DNA of 64,000 nt, taken from positions 1,302,001-1,366,000 of the forward strand of contig NZ_JADOTY010000001.1 in assembly GCF_015751785.1 (NCBI RefSeq). Direction: 5' to 3'. Source of the stretch: Micromonospora vinacea. GTDB taxonomy: Bacteria > Actinomycetota > Actinomycetes > Mycobacteriales > Micromonosporaceae. The notes beneath the pieces are model-generated. The model was not told the DNA's origin and did no database searches. It saw only the letters and a program-made list of their open reading frames with translations. Of this stretch, positions 1-8,218 are shown piece after piece (within the stretch, counting starts at the first letter, position 1; each line of letters begins with the position of its first letter). The translations under genes were made by a program, and so were the position numbers.

Positions 1-273
1 TTCACCGTCCGCTCACTGCAAATGGACGAACGCTACGTACGCGGGAAGGCCTTCAACCTCACCCTCCTCGCCTCCATTCACGCCCACCGCGGCGAGCCCG
101 ATCGCGCCAGCGCCATCGGGACCAATGCGCTCACGCTGACCTCTCAACTGCGGTCGGCCCGAGCCGTCCGATACCTACGCGACCTGCAAGCCGACCTCAC
201 AGTGCACCGCCGCCGGCCAGCCGTCAGACACTTCATCAACCGCGTCGACGTGACCCTCGGTCAACGCCGCTGA
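1..273 (+). CDS. C-terminal end of a regulator with a TPR-like tail (partial)
   Basis: An open frame enters from the left edge and stops at a TGA at 271-273, so only the last 90 residues are visible. The segment is helical and TPR-like (HAHRGEPDRASAIGTNAL, then RSARAVRYLRDLQ). It resembles the C-termini of actinomycete XRE-type regulators, which have an N-terminal helix-turn-helix followed by TPR repeats. The DNA-binding part would lie outside the window, so the regulator assignment is inferred from the tail alone. Its stop abuts the stop of the convergent Nudix gene with no base between them. Confidence 0.55.
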   Translation, partial: FTVRSLQMDERYVRGKAFNLTLLASIHAHRGEPDRASAIGTNALTLTSQLRSARAVRYLRDLQADLTVHRRRPAVRHFINRVDVTLGQRR

Positions 274-840
274 CTACAGCTCACCTCGGGCTTTGCGCGC
301 TACCAGCTCCAACACCGCGATCACCGTGCCAGATCCCACGATCTCACCCCGGGACACGAGATCCCGCGCTTCCGCCAACGGCATCCAGGCCACCCGCTCG
401 GCCTCGTTGACGTCCACCGGCGAACCAATATGTACCGCGTCGCGCGCAAGGAACAACAGATTCTCCGCGTCCGCGGTCGCCACCCACGGCTGGAACGACA
501 GCATCGGCTCCACGGCACCAGGACGCCATCCGGTCTCCTCCTCGACCTCCCGGACCGCACATATCGCCGGCCGCTCACCGTCGTCGACGTAACCCCCAGG
601 CAGCTCCCACACCCACCGGTCGAACACGAACCGGTGCCGCCGCATCAGCAGCAGGCGCTCCTGCTCGTCAAGCACCGCGACCATGGCAGACCGGGGTGCC
701 CGGATCACGTACTGCTCGAAACGGACCCCATCCGGCAGTTCGACGTCGGCGATGCTCAACCGCGCCCGCCGGCTGCCATCCACCACCCGCTCACCGTGAA
801 TCGTCCACCGCGTCGACTCGGTAACCTGCTCCTCCGTCAC
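274..840 (-). CDS. Nudix hydrolase (ADP-ribose pyrophosphatase-like)
   Basis: A 188-residue protein with a complete Nudix box at about residues 81-104: G, five residues, E, seven residues, then REVEEETGW. Nudix enzymes cleave a nucleoside diphosphate linked to another moiety, using Mg2+ held by the glutamates of this box. The long N-terminal beta region (FEQYVIRAPRSAMVAVLD) is typical of the NudF/ADP-sugar group, but the substrate cannot be read from sequence. The GTG start at 838-840 follows a GATACT -10 box (847-852, minus strand) by 6 nt, so the mRNA is probably leaderless. Confidence 0.88.
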   Translation of the reverse strand: MTEEQVTESTRWTIHGERVVDGSRRARLSIADVELPDGVRFEQYVIRAPRSAMVAVLDEQERLLLMRRHRFVFDRWVWELPGGYVDDGERPAICAVREVEEETGWRPGAVEPMLSFQPWVATADAENLLFLARDAVHIGSPVDVNEAERVAWMPLAEARDLVSRGEIVGSGTVIAVLELVARKARGEL

Positions 841-882
841 CCGCCCAGTATCCGACCTCTGTCGCGGACGGCGGTCCCGTCA

Positions 883-1137
883 TTACTTCCAGCGGAAGTG
901 GACGAAGAGGCGGCCGAAGTTCTTCGAATCCTTCTCCACCCGGTGGTAGAGCTGCTTGACGTCCTTCTGGTCGAGGAACCGCAGCACACGCTTCTTGAGC
1001 TGGCCGGACCCCTTGCCGGGGATGATCTCGACGAGGGTGGCCTTCTTCGCCACCGCCTCGTCCATGATCCCGCGCAACGCCCGGTCGATGTCCTGGCCCT
1101 TGTTGAAGATCTCGTGCAGGTCCAGCTTGAGCTTCAT
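883..1137 (-). CDS. Small Smr-domain protein
   Basis: An 84-residue protein consisting of a stand-alone Smr domain: LDLHEIFNKGQDIDRAL, then a beta strand LVEIIPGKGSGQLKKRVLRFL and a final KNFGRLFVHFR. Smr domains are nucleic-acid-binding or nicking folds first seen at the C-terminus of MutS2. Here the usual HGxGxG loop reads PGKGSG, so nuclease activity is uncertain. No MutS part is present, and the role in the cell is unknown. A TAGGAT box at 1173-1178 (minus) lies 35 nt upstream and could be the promoter. The ATG is preceded by a G-rich ribosome-binding site. Confidence 0.82.
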   Translation of the reverse strand: MKLKLDLHEIFNKGQDIDRALRGIMDEAVAKKATLVEIIPGKGSGQLKKRVLRFLDQKDVKQLYHRVEKDSKNFGRLFVHFRWK

Positions 1138-1212
1138 GCCGCAGCCCCCGGCCGGTCAGGTCCCATGTCGCCATCCTAGGCACGTCCGACAGGTCGCCCG
1201 CCAGACGACGAA

Positions 1213-1236
1213 GGGGCGGCCCCGAAGGACCGCCCC
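1213..1236 (-). terminator. Hairpin after the TPR gene
   Basis: Arms GGGGCGG (1213-1219) and CCGCCCC (1230-1236) surround a 10-nt loop. It lies 23 nt past the stop of the minus-strand TPR gene, so it is a plausible terminator. There is no U-run, as is usual in high-GC actinomycetes. Confidence 0.5.
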
Positions 1237-1258
1237 CGCACTTGTCACCGGGTCAGGC

Positions 1259-1627
1259 TCAGCGCCGGCCGCCGAGGCGGGTCTCCACCCGTTCCAGCGC
1301 GGCCCGGTAGTCGTCGTTGGCCGCGTACATCGCTGCGGCGATCCGCAGGTGCCGCAGCGCGTCGGTGTGCCGGTTCAGCCGCTCAAGCGTCCGACCGAGC
1401 ACGTGGTGCGCGTAGTGGTCGCTCGGGTCCCGTTCGACCAGCTCGCGCAGATGCTCCTCGGCCCGGTTGAGCTGGGCCGACTGGAAGTACGCCCGGGCCA
1501 GCAACTGCCGTACCGCCGCGTTGCCGGGTTCGGCGTCGATGATCGGCTCCAGCAGTCGGGCTGCCCCGCTGGGGTCACCGGTTTCGAAGAACATGGTCGC
1601 CCGCCGGTAGTCCGCCAGAAGATCCAT
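1259..1627 (-). CDS. Tetratricopeptide-repeat protein
   Basis: A 122-residue helical protein with about three TPR units, for example NAAVRQLLARAYFQSAQLNR, AEEHLRELVERDPSDHYAHH and HTDALRHLRIAAAMYAAN. TPRs form a right-handed superhelix that binds partner peptides. There is no signal peptide or membrane segment, so it is probably a cytoplasmic scaffold. The ATG at 1627 follows a strong GAGGAGG ribosome-binding site. The partner cannot be inferred from the neighbours. Confidence 0.85.
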   Translation of the reverse strand: MDLLADYRRATMFFETGDPSGAARLLEPIIDAEPGNAAVRQLLARAYFQSAQLNRAEEHLRELVERDPSDHYAHHVLGRTLERLNRHTDALRHLRIAAAMYAANDDYRAALERVETRLGGRR

Positions 1628-1725
1628 CTGCCACCTCCTCGGGTCGCACCGTCACCTGTTCCGACGCTGGCACAACACCGGGAGTTTGGCGACTGTTCCC
1701 GGGGGCGAGATCAGACGAGATCCGG

Positions 1726-2496
1726 TCAGGTGCGGGCGTCCCGGCGTCCGACGGAGAGTTCCCAGGCACGGACGCCACCGACGATTCCGGCGGTGTTCGG
1801 CACCACCACCACGTCGTCGCCCATCCGGGCCAGCTGCTCGGGCCGGATCAGTCGGGAGTTGCCCCCGCCCAGGTAGAGCCGGTCCCAGCGGAACACCGGG
1901 CGGAGCCCGTCCACCACCTGCCGGATCCGACGGGACCAGAAGGCGTCGCCGAGCCGCCGCCGTTCCGGCTCGCCGACGTACGTGTCGTAGGTGGTGCCCC
2001 AGCGCACCGGCGCGTGCGACAGCTCCAGGTGCGGTGCGAGCACTCCGCCGTCGAAGAGCGCGCTGCCCAGCCCCGTCCCCAGGGTCAGCACCAGCTCGCA
2101 GCCGGTGCCGGCGACCACTCCGGCGCCGTGCACCTCGGCGTCGTTGAGCACCAGCGCCGGCACCCCGAACGCGTCGGCCAGCGCGCCGCGCGCGTCCCAG
2201 CCGGACCACTCGGCTTGCAGGTCCGGGTCGACCCGGCTGCGGGGGCCGCTGCGGGTCACGTAGTGCGGCGTGCTCACCACCACACCGTGCCGGATCATCC
2301 CGGGTACGCCGACCGTGAGCCGGTCCGCCGTCGGCAGGCGACCGCCCAGATCCACCAGGGTCCGGACAAACAGCGCAGGCGGCAACGGGTACGGGGTCGG
2401 CACTCGCAACGGCCGGGCCCGCATCGTTCCCGCCTCGTCGAGCACGGACGCCTTGATGCCCCCGCCGCCACAGTCGATCGCCAGTGTGGTCACCAC
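1726..2496 (-). CDS. ROK-family sugar kinase, polyphosphate glucokinase-like
   Basis: A 256-residue actin-fold kinase. The phosphate-binding motif is AIDCGGGGIKASVLDEAG near the N-terminus, the catalytic Asp is in VLNDAEVHGAG, and the second glycine loop is LTLGTGLGSALFDGG. A C-terminal LYLGGGNSRLI completes the fold. The Cys-rich zinc motif of ROK repressors and fructokinases is absent. Together with the LTLGTG-GSALF signature, this fits actinobacterial polyphosphate/ATP glucokinases (PpgK), which phosphorylate glucose. Substrate and phosphoryl donor remain inferred. It is divergent from the ABC-F gene, with 62 bp between the starts. Confidence 0.75.
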   Translation of the reverse strand: MVTTLAIDCGGGGIKASVLDEAGTMRARPLRVPTPYPLPPALFVRTLVDLGGRLPTADRLTVGVPGMIRHGVVVSTPHYVTRSGPRSRVDPDLQAEWSGWDARGALADAFGVPALVLNDAEVHGAGVVAGTGCELVLTLGTGLGSALFDGGVLAPHLELSHAPVRWGTTYDTYVGEPERRRLGDAFWSRRIRQVVDGLRPVFRWDRLYLGGGNSRLIRPEQLARMGDDVVVVPNTAGIVGGVRAWELSVGRRDART

Positions 2497-2543
2497 GTCG
2501 TTGAGTCTGCCCGCTGGGAGCCGGTGGTATGCGGGCGGCCGGA

Positions 2544-2549
2544 TAGGCT
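2544..2549 (+). promoter_or_regulatory. -10 box of the ABC-F gene
   Basis: TAGGCT ends 9 nt before the ATG at 2559, and no Shine-Dalgarno sequence is visible. This suggests a leaderless or nearly leaderless transcript. Confidence 0.5.
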
Positions 2550-2558
2550 GCCGTCCTG

Positions 2559-4196
2559 ATGAGCGCCACGATGATCGTCAAGGACCTGGCCGCCGGGCAC
2601 GGCGACCGCCCCCTCTTCGCCGGATTGGACCTGGTGGTCGCCCCCGGCGACGTGGTTGGGCTGGTCGGGCCGAACGGGGCCGGCAAGTCGACGCTGCTGC
2701 GTACCCTCGCCGGGTTGTTGCCGGTCGAGGCCGGCAGCGTGCGGCTCAGCCCGCCCACAGCGAGCGTCGGCCACCTGCCGCAGGAGCCGGAACGGCGACC
2801 GGGCGAGACGGTACGGGACTTCCTGGCCCGCCGGACCGGGGTGACCGCCGCGCAGGCGGCGTTGGACGCGGCGACCGAGGCACTGACCGCCGGGGCGGCG
2901 GGCGCCGACGACGCGTACGGCGACGCGCTGGAGCGCTGGCTCGCCCTGGGCGGCGCGGACCTGGACGAACGCGCCGAGCAGGTGAGCGCCGACCTGGGGC
3001 TCGCCGTCGACCTGGACCACCCGACGACCGGGCTCTCCGGCGGTCAGGCGGCCCGGGCCGGGCTCGCGTCGTTGCTGCTCAGCCGGTACGACGTGTTCCT
3101 GCTCGACGAGCCGACCAACGATCTGGACCTGGCCGGGTTGGAGCGGCTTGAGGAGTTCGTCACCGGGCTGCGGGCCGGCACGGTGCTGGTCAGCCACGAC
3201 CGGGAGTTCCTCACCCGCACTGTGACCCGGGTCCTGGAGCTGGACCTGCCGCAGCAGCAGGTGCACCACTACGGCGGCGGCTACGCGGCCTACCTGGAGG
3301 AGCGCGAGGTGGCCCGCCGGCACGCCCGCGCGGACTTCGAGGAGTACGCCGACACCAAGGCCGGGCTGGAGGCTCGGGCTCGCACCCAGCGTGGCTGGAT
3401 GGAGAAGGGCGTGAAGAACGCCCGCCGCAAGGCCACCGACAACGACAAGATCGGCCGTAAGTTCCGCAGCGAGTCGAGTGAGAAGCAGGCCGCGAAGGCC
3501 AAGCAGACCGAACGGCTGATCGAACGGCTCGACGTGGTCGAGGAGCCCCGCAAGGAGTGGGAGCTGCGGATGGAGATCGCCGCCGCGCCCCGCGCCGGCG
3601 CCGTCGTGGCCACGCTGCGTGGAGCGGTGGTACGCCGGGGTGGCTTCACCCTCGGCCCGGTCGACCTCCAGATCGACTGGGCGGACCGGGTCGCGGTGAC
3701 GGGGGCGAACGGCTCGGGCAAGTCCACCCTGTTGGCCGCGTTGCTGGGGCGGCTGCCGCTGGACGCCGGCACCGCCTCGCTCGGGCCCGGAGTGGTGGTC
3801 GGTGAGGTGGACCAGGCTCGCGGGCTGTTCCTCGGCGACGTACCGCTGATCGACGCGTTCGAGGCGGCCGTACCCCATCTGTCGCCTGCGGACGCGCGGA
3901 CCCTGCTGGCCAAGTTCGGCCTGCGGGCGGCGCACGTGCCCCGGCCGGCGGCCACCCTCTCACCCGGTGAGCGCACCCGGGCCGCGCTGGCCCTGCTCCA
4001 GGGCCGTGGGGTCAACCTGCTGGTGCTGGACGAGCCCACCAACCACCTGGACCTGCCCGCCATCGAGCAGCTGGAATCGGCGCTGGCCAGCTACCCCGGA
4101 ACGCTGCTGCTGGTCACTCACGACCGGCGGATGCTGGCCGCCATCGAGACCAACAGGCGGCTGCGGGTCGACGCCGGGCGGATCGCCGAGGATTGA
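2559..4196 (+). CDS. ABC-F family ATPase (ribosome-acting type)
   Basis: 545 residues with two ABC cassettes and no membrane domain. Cassette 1 has Walker A GPNGAGKST, signature LSGGQ and Walker B LLDEPTND. Cassette 2 has GANGSGKST, LSPGE and VLDEPTNH. A charged linker rich in Arg and Lys (about 245-310) joins them, as in ABC-F proteins, which act on the ribosomal E site in translation or antibiotic protection. The sequence does not tell a housekeeping member (EttA/Uup-like) from a resistance member. There is no antibiotic biosynthesis nearby, so a housekeeping role is the simpler reading. Confidence 0.9.
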   Translation: MSATMIVKDLAAGHGDRPLFAGLDLVVAPGDVVGLVGPNGAGKSTLLRTLAGLLPVEAGSVRLSPPTASVGHLPQEPERRPGETVRDFLARRTGVTAAQAALDAATEALTAGAAGADDAYGDALERWLALGGADLDERAEQVSADLGLAVDLDHPTTGLSGGQAARAGLASLLLSRYDVFLLDEPTNDLDLAGLERLEEFVTGLRAGTVLVSHDREFLTRTVTRVLELDLPQQQVHHYGGGYAAYLEEREVARRHARADFEEYADTKAGLEARARTQRGWMEKGVKNARRKATDNDKIGRKFRSESSEKQAAKAKQTERLIERLDVVEEPRKEWELRMEIAAAPRAGAVVATLRGAVVRRGGFTLGPVDLQIDWADRVAVTGANGSGKSTLLAALLGRLPLDAGTASLGPGVVVGEVDQARGLFLGDVPLIDAFEAAVPHLSPADARTLLAKFGLRAAHVPRPAATLSPGERTRAALALLQGRGVNLLVLDEPTNHLDLPAIEQLESALASYPGTLLLVTHDRRMLAAIETNRRLRVDAGRIAED

Positions 4197-4234
4197 TCCG
4201 TGCCGGCGGGCCGGCGCGGGGTGAGAATGACGCC

Positions 4235-4543
4235 ATGCTCAAGTGGGAGTACGCCCTGCTGGTCCGCCGCCGCCAGGCCGCGACCAACGACCTCGGCTGG
4301 GAGGTCGTCTTCGTCTGGTACGGCCCGGACGGCTCGATGGTCGACGTGACGCCGTACGGCGACACCGCCCTGGCCCACCTGAACCGGGCCGGCGACCAGG
4401 GCTGGGAGTTGGTCGCGATGAGCGAGGATCCGTCCCTGCCCGGCAACAACGAGCTGCACCGCTACCACCTCAAGCGGCCGAAGCCCGCCGACCCGCCGCC
4501 CCGCCAGCGGATCCGCGGCGGCCGCCGCACCCTCTCGGGCTGA
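4235..4543 (+). CDS. DUF4177-like small protein
   Basis: A 102-residue protein. It begins WEYALLV and carries LNRAGDQGWELVAMSED, matching the pattern of DUF4177 proteins (WEY...V and LN..G..GWELV), with a proline- and arginine-rich tail. Molecular function is unknown. I chose the ATG at 4235 because a GAGAAT -10-like box (4223-4228) sits 6 nt upstream and residues upstream of it are not conserved-looking. It lies 38 bp after the ABC-F stop on the same strand but seems to have its own promoter. Confidence 0.65.
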   Translation: MLKWEYALLVRRRQAATNDLGWEVVFVWYGPDGSMVDVTPYGDTALAHLNRAGDQGWELVAMSEDPSLPGNNELHRYHLKRPKPADPPPRQRIRGGRRTLSG

Positions 4544-4600
4544 CCCGACCGCTTCGCGGCTCGGCCGTGCCAGCGCGGAGCCGGTGCCTCCGTTGACCGT

Positions 4601-4637
4601 GATGCCTGTGAGTCATCTTGATGCCTGTGTGGCATCA
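4601..4637. repeat. Tandem operator-like repeat with a palindrome
   Basis: GATGCCTGTG occurs at 4601-4610 and again at 4620-4629, exactly 19 bp apart. The second unit is part of a perfect inverted repeat: TGATGCC (4619-4625), loop TGTGT, GGCATCA (4631-4637). The first unit is a weaker version (GATG...CATC). It lies between the DUF4177-like gene and the BON-methyltransferase gene and could be an operator or a short terminator. Confidence 0.45.
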
Positions 4638-4767
4638 GGCTGATTGCGGCCCCAGCCCGCATCCCGCGACACGCTCGTGCGCGGGCCGCGCCCCCGCGGG
4701 CGGCGAGGTGGACGAGCGGGGCATAACGGGCGTGATTGCGGGTAACGCGCGGCGGGAGGTGGCCCGA

Positions 4768-5493
4768 ATGGTCGCTTTGGCACAGACTCCGCCCTCGGCC
4801 GACCGGCTGCGGGCGATCGACGAATTCCTCGCTCAGGCGTGGGCGGACCAGGTCCGCCACGATGATCGGTTGCGGGACCTGGCGGTCGAGGTGCGGTTCG
4901 ACCGGGGGGTGGCCCATCTGAGCGGTGACGTGGCCGAGCCCACCCAGCTACGGCTGGTGCGGGACCTGGTGGGGCGGCTGGCCGGTGTCTACGGCGTCTG
5001 GTGCCGGGTCGGCATCGGCGGGCGGGCGCCCGTGGTCGTGGACCTCGGGTGCGGGCCGACCAAGCAATGGTCGAGCAACCTGGGGCTGGACATCTACCCG
5101 GCGCCCGGCGTGGACGCCGTCGCGGACCTGTCCGGCTCCCTGCCGCTCGCCGACAACTCGGTGGACGTCCTCTTCGCGGTGCACATCCTGGAGCACCTGA
5201 TCGACTTCCTGCCGCTTGTCGACGAGTGTCATCGGGTGCTCCGCCCCGGAGGCGTGCTGCACGTGATGAGCCCCTGGTGGGGGCATGTGAACGCGGTGGC
5301 CGACCCGACCCACGTCCGGCTGATGGACGTGCAGACGTTCAAGGGAATCTGCCAGCTCCGGCCACCGGGCACGCCGCGGTGGTACCCCCTGCACGCCGGC
5401 TGCGACGGCGCGTCGATCTTCGCCGACCTGACCCCCCTCCCCCCGGACGCCGACCCGGCGCCCCAGTCCCACCTGGCCCGTTTCTTCGACTAG
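4768..5493 (+). CDS. BON-domain/SAM-methyltransferase fusion protein
   Basis: 241 residues. Residues about 32-81 look like a BON domain (DDRLRDLAVEVRFDRGVAHL, then SGDV). From about 88 on there is a minimal class I methyltransferase: motif I VVVDLGCGP, motif II LGLDIYP, and HILEHL followed by VLRPGGVLHVMSPWW. BON domains usually bind membranes or envelope components, while this MTase type methylates small molecules. The fusion suggests a membrane-associated substrate, which is inference. The ATG at 4768 is preceded by GGGAGG (4754-4759) at 8 nt; the frame stays open further upstream without a better start. Its stop overlaps the stop of the convergent LacI gene. Confidence 0.75.
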   Translation: MVALAQTPPSADRLRAIDEFLAQAWADQVRHDDRLRDLAVEVRFDRGVAHLSGDVAEPTQLRLVRDLVGRLAGVYGVWCRVGIGGRAPVVVDLGCGPTKQWSSNLGLDIYPAPGVDAVADLSGSLPLADNSVDVLFAVHILEHLIDFLPLVDECHRVLRPGGVLHVMSPWWGHVNAVADPTHVRLMDVQTFKGICQLRPPGTPRWYPLHAGCDGASIFADLTPLPPDADPAPQSHLARFFD

Positions 5494-6497
5494 CCGGTCC
5501 CTGTGGACTCGCGGAGTTCCAGGCGGTAGGGGGCGGCGAGTTCCCGGGCGGGGACGGTGCGGTCGCCATCCAGGCGGTCGGCGAGGAGTTGGATGGCCAG
5601 GCGGGCGATCTGCTCCTTGTCCGGGGCCACGGTGCTCAGGGCCGGGATGGCGAACCTGCCGTCCTCGATGTCGTCGAAGCCGACCACTGCCACGTCCTCG
5701 GGCACCCGCAGGCCGGCCTCGTGCAGAGCGCGCAGGGCACCGAGGGCGAGCGTGTCGTTGAAGCAGAAGACGGCGTCGGGGCGTACACCGGAGGTGAGCA
5801 GGCCGCGCATCGCGGCCGCGCCGTCGGCGCGGTGCCAGGCCGGCGCGGACGCCACCAGGGCCTGGTCGTAGTCGAGCCCGGCGGCGCGCAGCGCGTCGCG
5901 GTAGCCGGCCAGGCGCAGCCGGGCACTGGCGCCCACGTCGGTGCGCTGCGCGCCGACGGCAGCGATCCGACGGCGACCGATCTGGATCAGGTGAGCGGTG
6001 CTCTCCCGGGCCGCGGTCACGTTGTCGATCACCACTCGATCGGCGGAGCAGTGTTCGATCCGCTCGCCGAGCAGCACCATCGGAGTGCCGTCCAGGCCGG
6101 CCAGGTCCGCCGCGGTGAGCGCCGACGGACTGAGGATGAGCCCGTCGATCAGGTGGTCGGTGATACCGGAGGCAAGCACCCGTTCCTGGTCACGCCGGCC
6201 CTCGGTCTGGTCGATGAGCACCGTCCAGCCGTACTCGGCGGCGGCGGTGACCACGTGGCGGGCCAGCTCGGCGAAGTACGGGACGTCCAGTTCCGGAACG
6301 GCCAACGCGATCACGCCGGTGCGGCCCTTGCGCAGGTGACGGGCCGAGAGGTTGGGCCGGTAGTTCAGCTCGGCGATCGCCTCCTCGACCCGGGCACGGG
6401 TGTCCGGCCGCACGTGCAGGTGGCCGTTCACGACGTTCGAGACGGTCTTGACGGAGACGCCGGCCCGTTCGGCCACGTCCTTGAGTCTGTGTCGCAC
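5490..6497 (-). CDS. LacI-family transcriptional regulator
   Basis: 335 residues. The N-terminal helix-turn-helix and hinge helix (RLKDVAERAGVSVKTVSNVV, then RPNLSARHLRKGRTG) are followed by a periplasmic-binding-protein-like sensor domain with FCFNDTLALGALRAL and VVGFDDIEDGRFA. Such regulators repress or activate sugar and related genes by binding palindromes. The GTG at 6497 has a GGGAGG ribosome-binding site. It lies 37 bp downstream of the permease gene on the same strand, so the two are probably cotranscribed and the ligand may be linked to the transported compound. Confidence 0.9.
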   Translation of the reverse strand: MRHRLKDVAERAGVSVKTVSNVVNGHLHVRPDTRARVEEAIAELNYRPNLSARHLRKGRTGVIALAVPELDVPYFAELARHVVTAAAEYGWTVLIDQTEGRRDQERVLASGITDHLIDGLILSPSALTAADLAGLDGTPMVLLGERIEHCSADRVVIDNVTAARESTAHLIQIGRRRIAAVGAQRTDVGASARLRLAGYRDALRAAGLDYDQALVASAPAWHRADGAAAMRGLLTSGVRPDAVFCFNDTLALGALRALHEAGLRVPEDVAVVGFDDIEDGRFAIPALSTVAPDKEQIARLAIQLLADRLDGDRTVPARELAAPYRLELRESTGTG

Positions 6498-6534
6498 GCC
6501 ACAACCTCCCCGAGGTGACGGGCGCACCATACCG

Positions 6535-8016
6535 TCAGCGACCCCCCTGCACGGCGGGCTGGTGCTGGACCAGCCGGTTGCGGCGGTGGCCGTAACCGAA
6601 GTAGATCACCGCGCCGAGCAGCATCCAGGCCAGGAACCGCAGCCAGGTCTCCACCGACAGGTTGAGCATCAGGTAGAAGCAGGCCAGCGCCGAGACGATC
6701 GGCAGCACCGGCGAGAACGGCACCCGGAACGGCCGCTCCAGGTCCGGCCGCTTGCGGCGCAGGATCGGCACCGCCACCGACACGAGGACGAACGCGCAGA
6801 GCGCGCCGATGCTGACCAGGTCGGCCAGCGCGGAGAGCGGCAGGAAGCCGGCCAGCAGCGCGACCGCCACCGTCATGATCGCCGAGATCCGGTACGGGGT
6901 GCCCCAGCGCGGGTGCACCTTCGCGATCGAGGGCGGGATCAACCCGTCCCGGGCGATGGCGAAGCCGATCCGGCCCATCGCCACCAGGTCGACCAGGATG
7001 ACGCTGGTCAGGCCCGCGACCGCGGCGATGGAGACCAGCACGGCGGCCCAGCCGGCACCGACCGACTCGAAGGCCGACGCGATCGGGGCGCCCCTGTCGA
7101 TCTCGGTGTACGGCACCATCCCGACCACCACCAGCGAGACGCCGATGTAGAGCACCGTGGAGATCAGCAGCGTGCCGAGCAGACCCAGGGTGAGGTCCCG
7201 CTTGGGCTTCCTCGTCTCCTCGCCCAGGTTGGCCACGGCCTCGAAGCCGGTGTACGCGAAGAAGACCACGGCGGCGGCGCTGAGCACCCCGACGAAGCCG
7301 AAGACCGACGGCTCCAGCCCGAAGAGCGCCTGCGTGACCGGTTGCTTGATGCCGTCGTCGCCGCTCCCGGCGGGCTCGGCCGGCGGGATGAACGGGGTGA
7401 GGTTGGCGGCCTTCACGAAGAACAGCCCGGCGACCACCACGAAGACGCAGATGGCCACCTTCACCAGTACCAGCAGGTTGGTGATCCGGGCGGATTCCCG
7501 GATGCCGACGATCGCCACGACGCCGAGGATCAGCACGATCGCGATGGCGCCCACGTTGACGGTGCTGCCCTCCTCACCGAACCACCGGGTCGGAAGGTCG
7601 AGCAGTTCGGCGAGGTAGCCGGACCAGCCTCGGGCCACCACTGCGGCGCCGAGCGCGAACTCCAGCAGCAGGTCCCAGCCGATGATCCAGGCGACGATCT
7701 CGCCCATCGTGGCGTACGCGTAGGTGTAGGCGCTGCCGGCGGTCGGCACGCTGGAGGCGAGTTCGGCGTAGCAGAGGGCGGCGAGCAGGGCCACCACGCC
7801 GGCGATGGCGAAGGAGATCACCACGCCCGGCCCGGCGCTGTCCCGGGCCTCGATCCCGGTGAGGGTGAAGATGCCGGTGCCGATCACGATGCCGATGCCG
7901 AAGCCGGTGAGGTCGATCGCGCCGAGCCGCCTCTTCAGCCCCAACTGGCCGTCGCTGCCGTCCGCCTCACCCTGGGCTATCACGTCCTTGATTGGTTTTG
8001 TGCGCAGCACGGACAC
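6535..8016 (-). CDS. APC-superfamily amino-acid permease (cationic amino-acid transporter type)
   Basis: About 493 residues with 12 or more membrane helices. Helix 1 has the glycine-rich IGIVIGTGIFTLTG motif and helix 2-3 has FAIAGVVALLAALCYAELAS, both typical of the CAT branch of the APC superfamily. The C-terminal part ends with a basic tail. It should import or exchange amino acids by cation coupling; the substrate is not readable. The GTG at 8016 is preceded by GGGAGGGG at a good distance, which is better than the longer start at 8079. It is followed by a LacI regulator. Confidence 0.88.
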   Translation of the reverse strand: MSVLRTKPIKDVIAQGEADGSDGQLGLKRRLGAIDLTGFGIGIVIGTGIFTLTGIEARDSAGPGVVISFAIAGVVALLAALCYAELASSVPTAGSAYTYAYATMGEIVAWIIGWDLLLEFALGAAVVARGWSGYLAELLDLPTRWFGEEGSTVNVGAIAIVLILGVVAIVGIRESARITNLLVLVKVAICVFVVVAGLFFVKAANLTPFIPPAEPAGSGDDGIKQPVTQALFGLEPSVFGFVGVLSAAAVVFFAYTGFEAVANLGEETRKPKRDLTLGLLGTLLISTVLYIGVSLVVVGMVPYTEIDRGAPIASAFESVGAGWAAVLVSIAAVAGLTSVILVDLVAMGRIGFAIARDGLIPPSIAKVHPRWGTPYRISAIMTVAVALLAGFLPLSALADLVSIGALCAFVLVSVAVPILRRKRPDLERPFRVPFSPVLPIVSALACFYLMLNLSVETWLRFLAWMLLGAVIYFGYGHRRNRLVQHQPAVQGGR

Positions 8017-8218
8017 CCGGTCACCCCTCCCACCGTGCGACCACCTCCGTGGCGGCCGGTGACCGCCGTTGCTACCCACCGGCGCGATTCGTCAACCACG
8101 AACTCTTGCGGCGATGGCCAGACTGTGAAAATTTCCTACCAGCAACGCGGACATCGGCGGCGAATCTTGCCGTGCGCCGCGCGAAACATCCGGGAGCCCC
8201 AACGAAGGGACAGACCGC

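Noticed and set aside
2490..3935. A 481-codon minus-strand frame opposite the ABC-F gene
   Set aside because: It is a shadow of the two ABC cassettes with biased composition.
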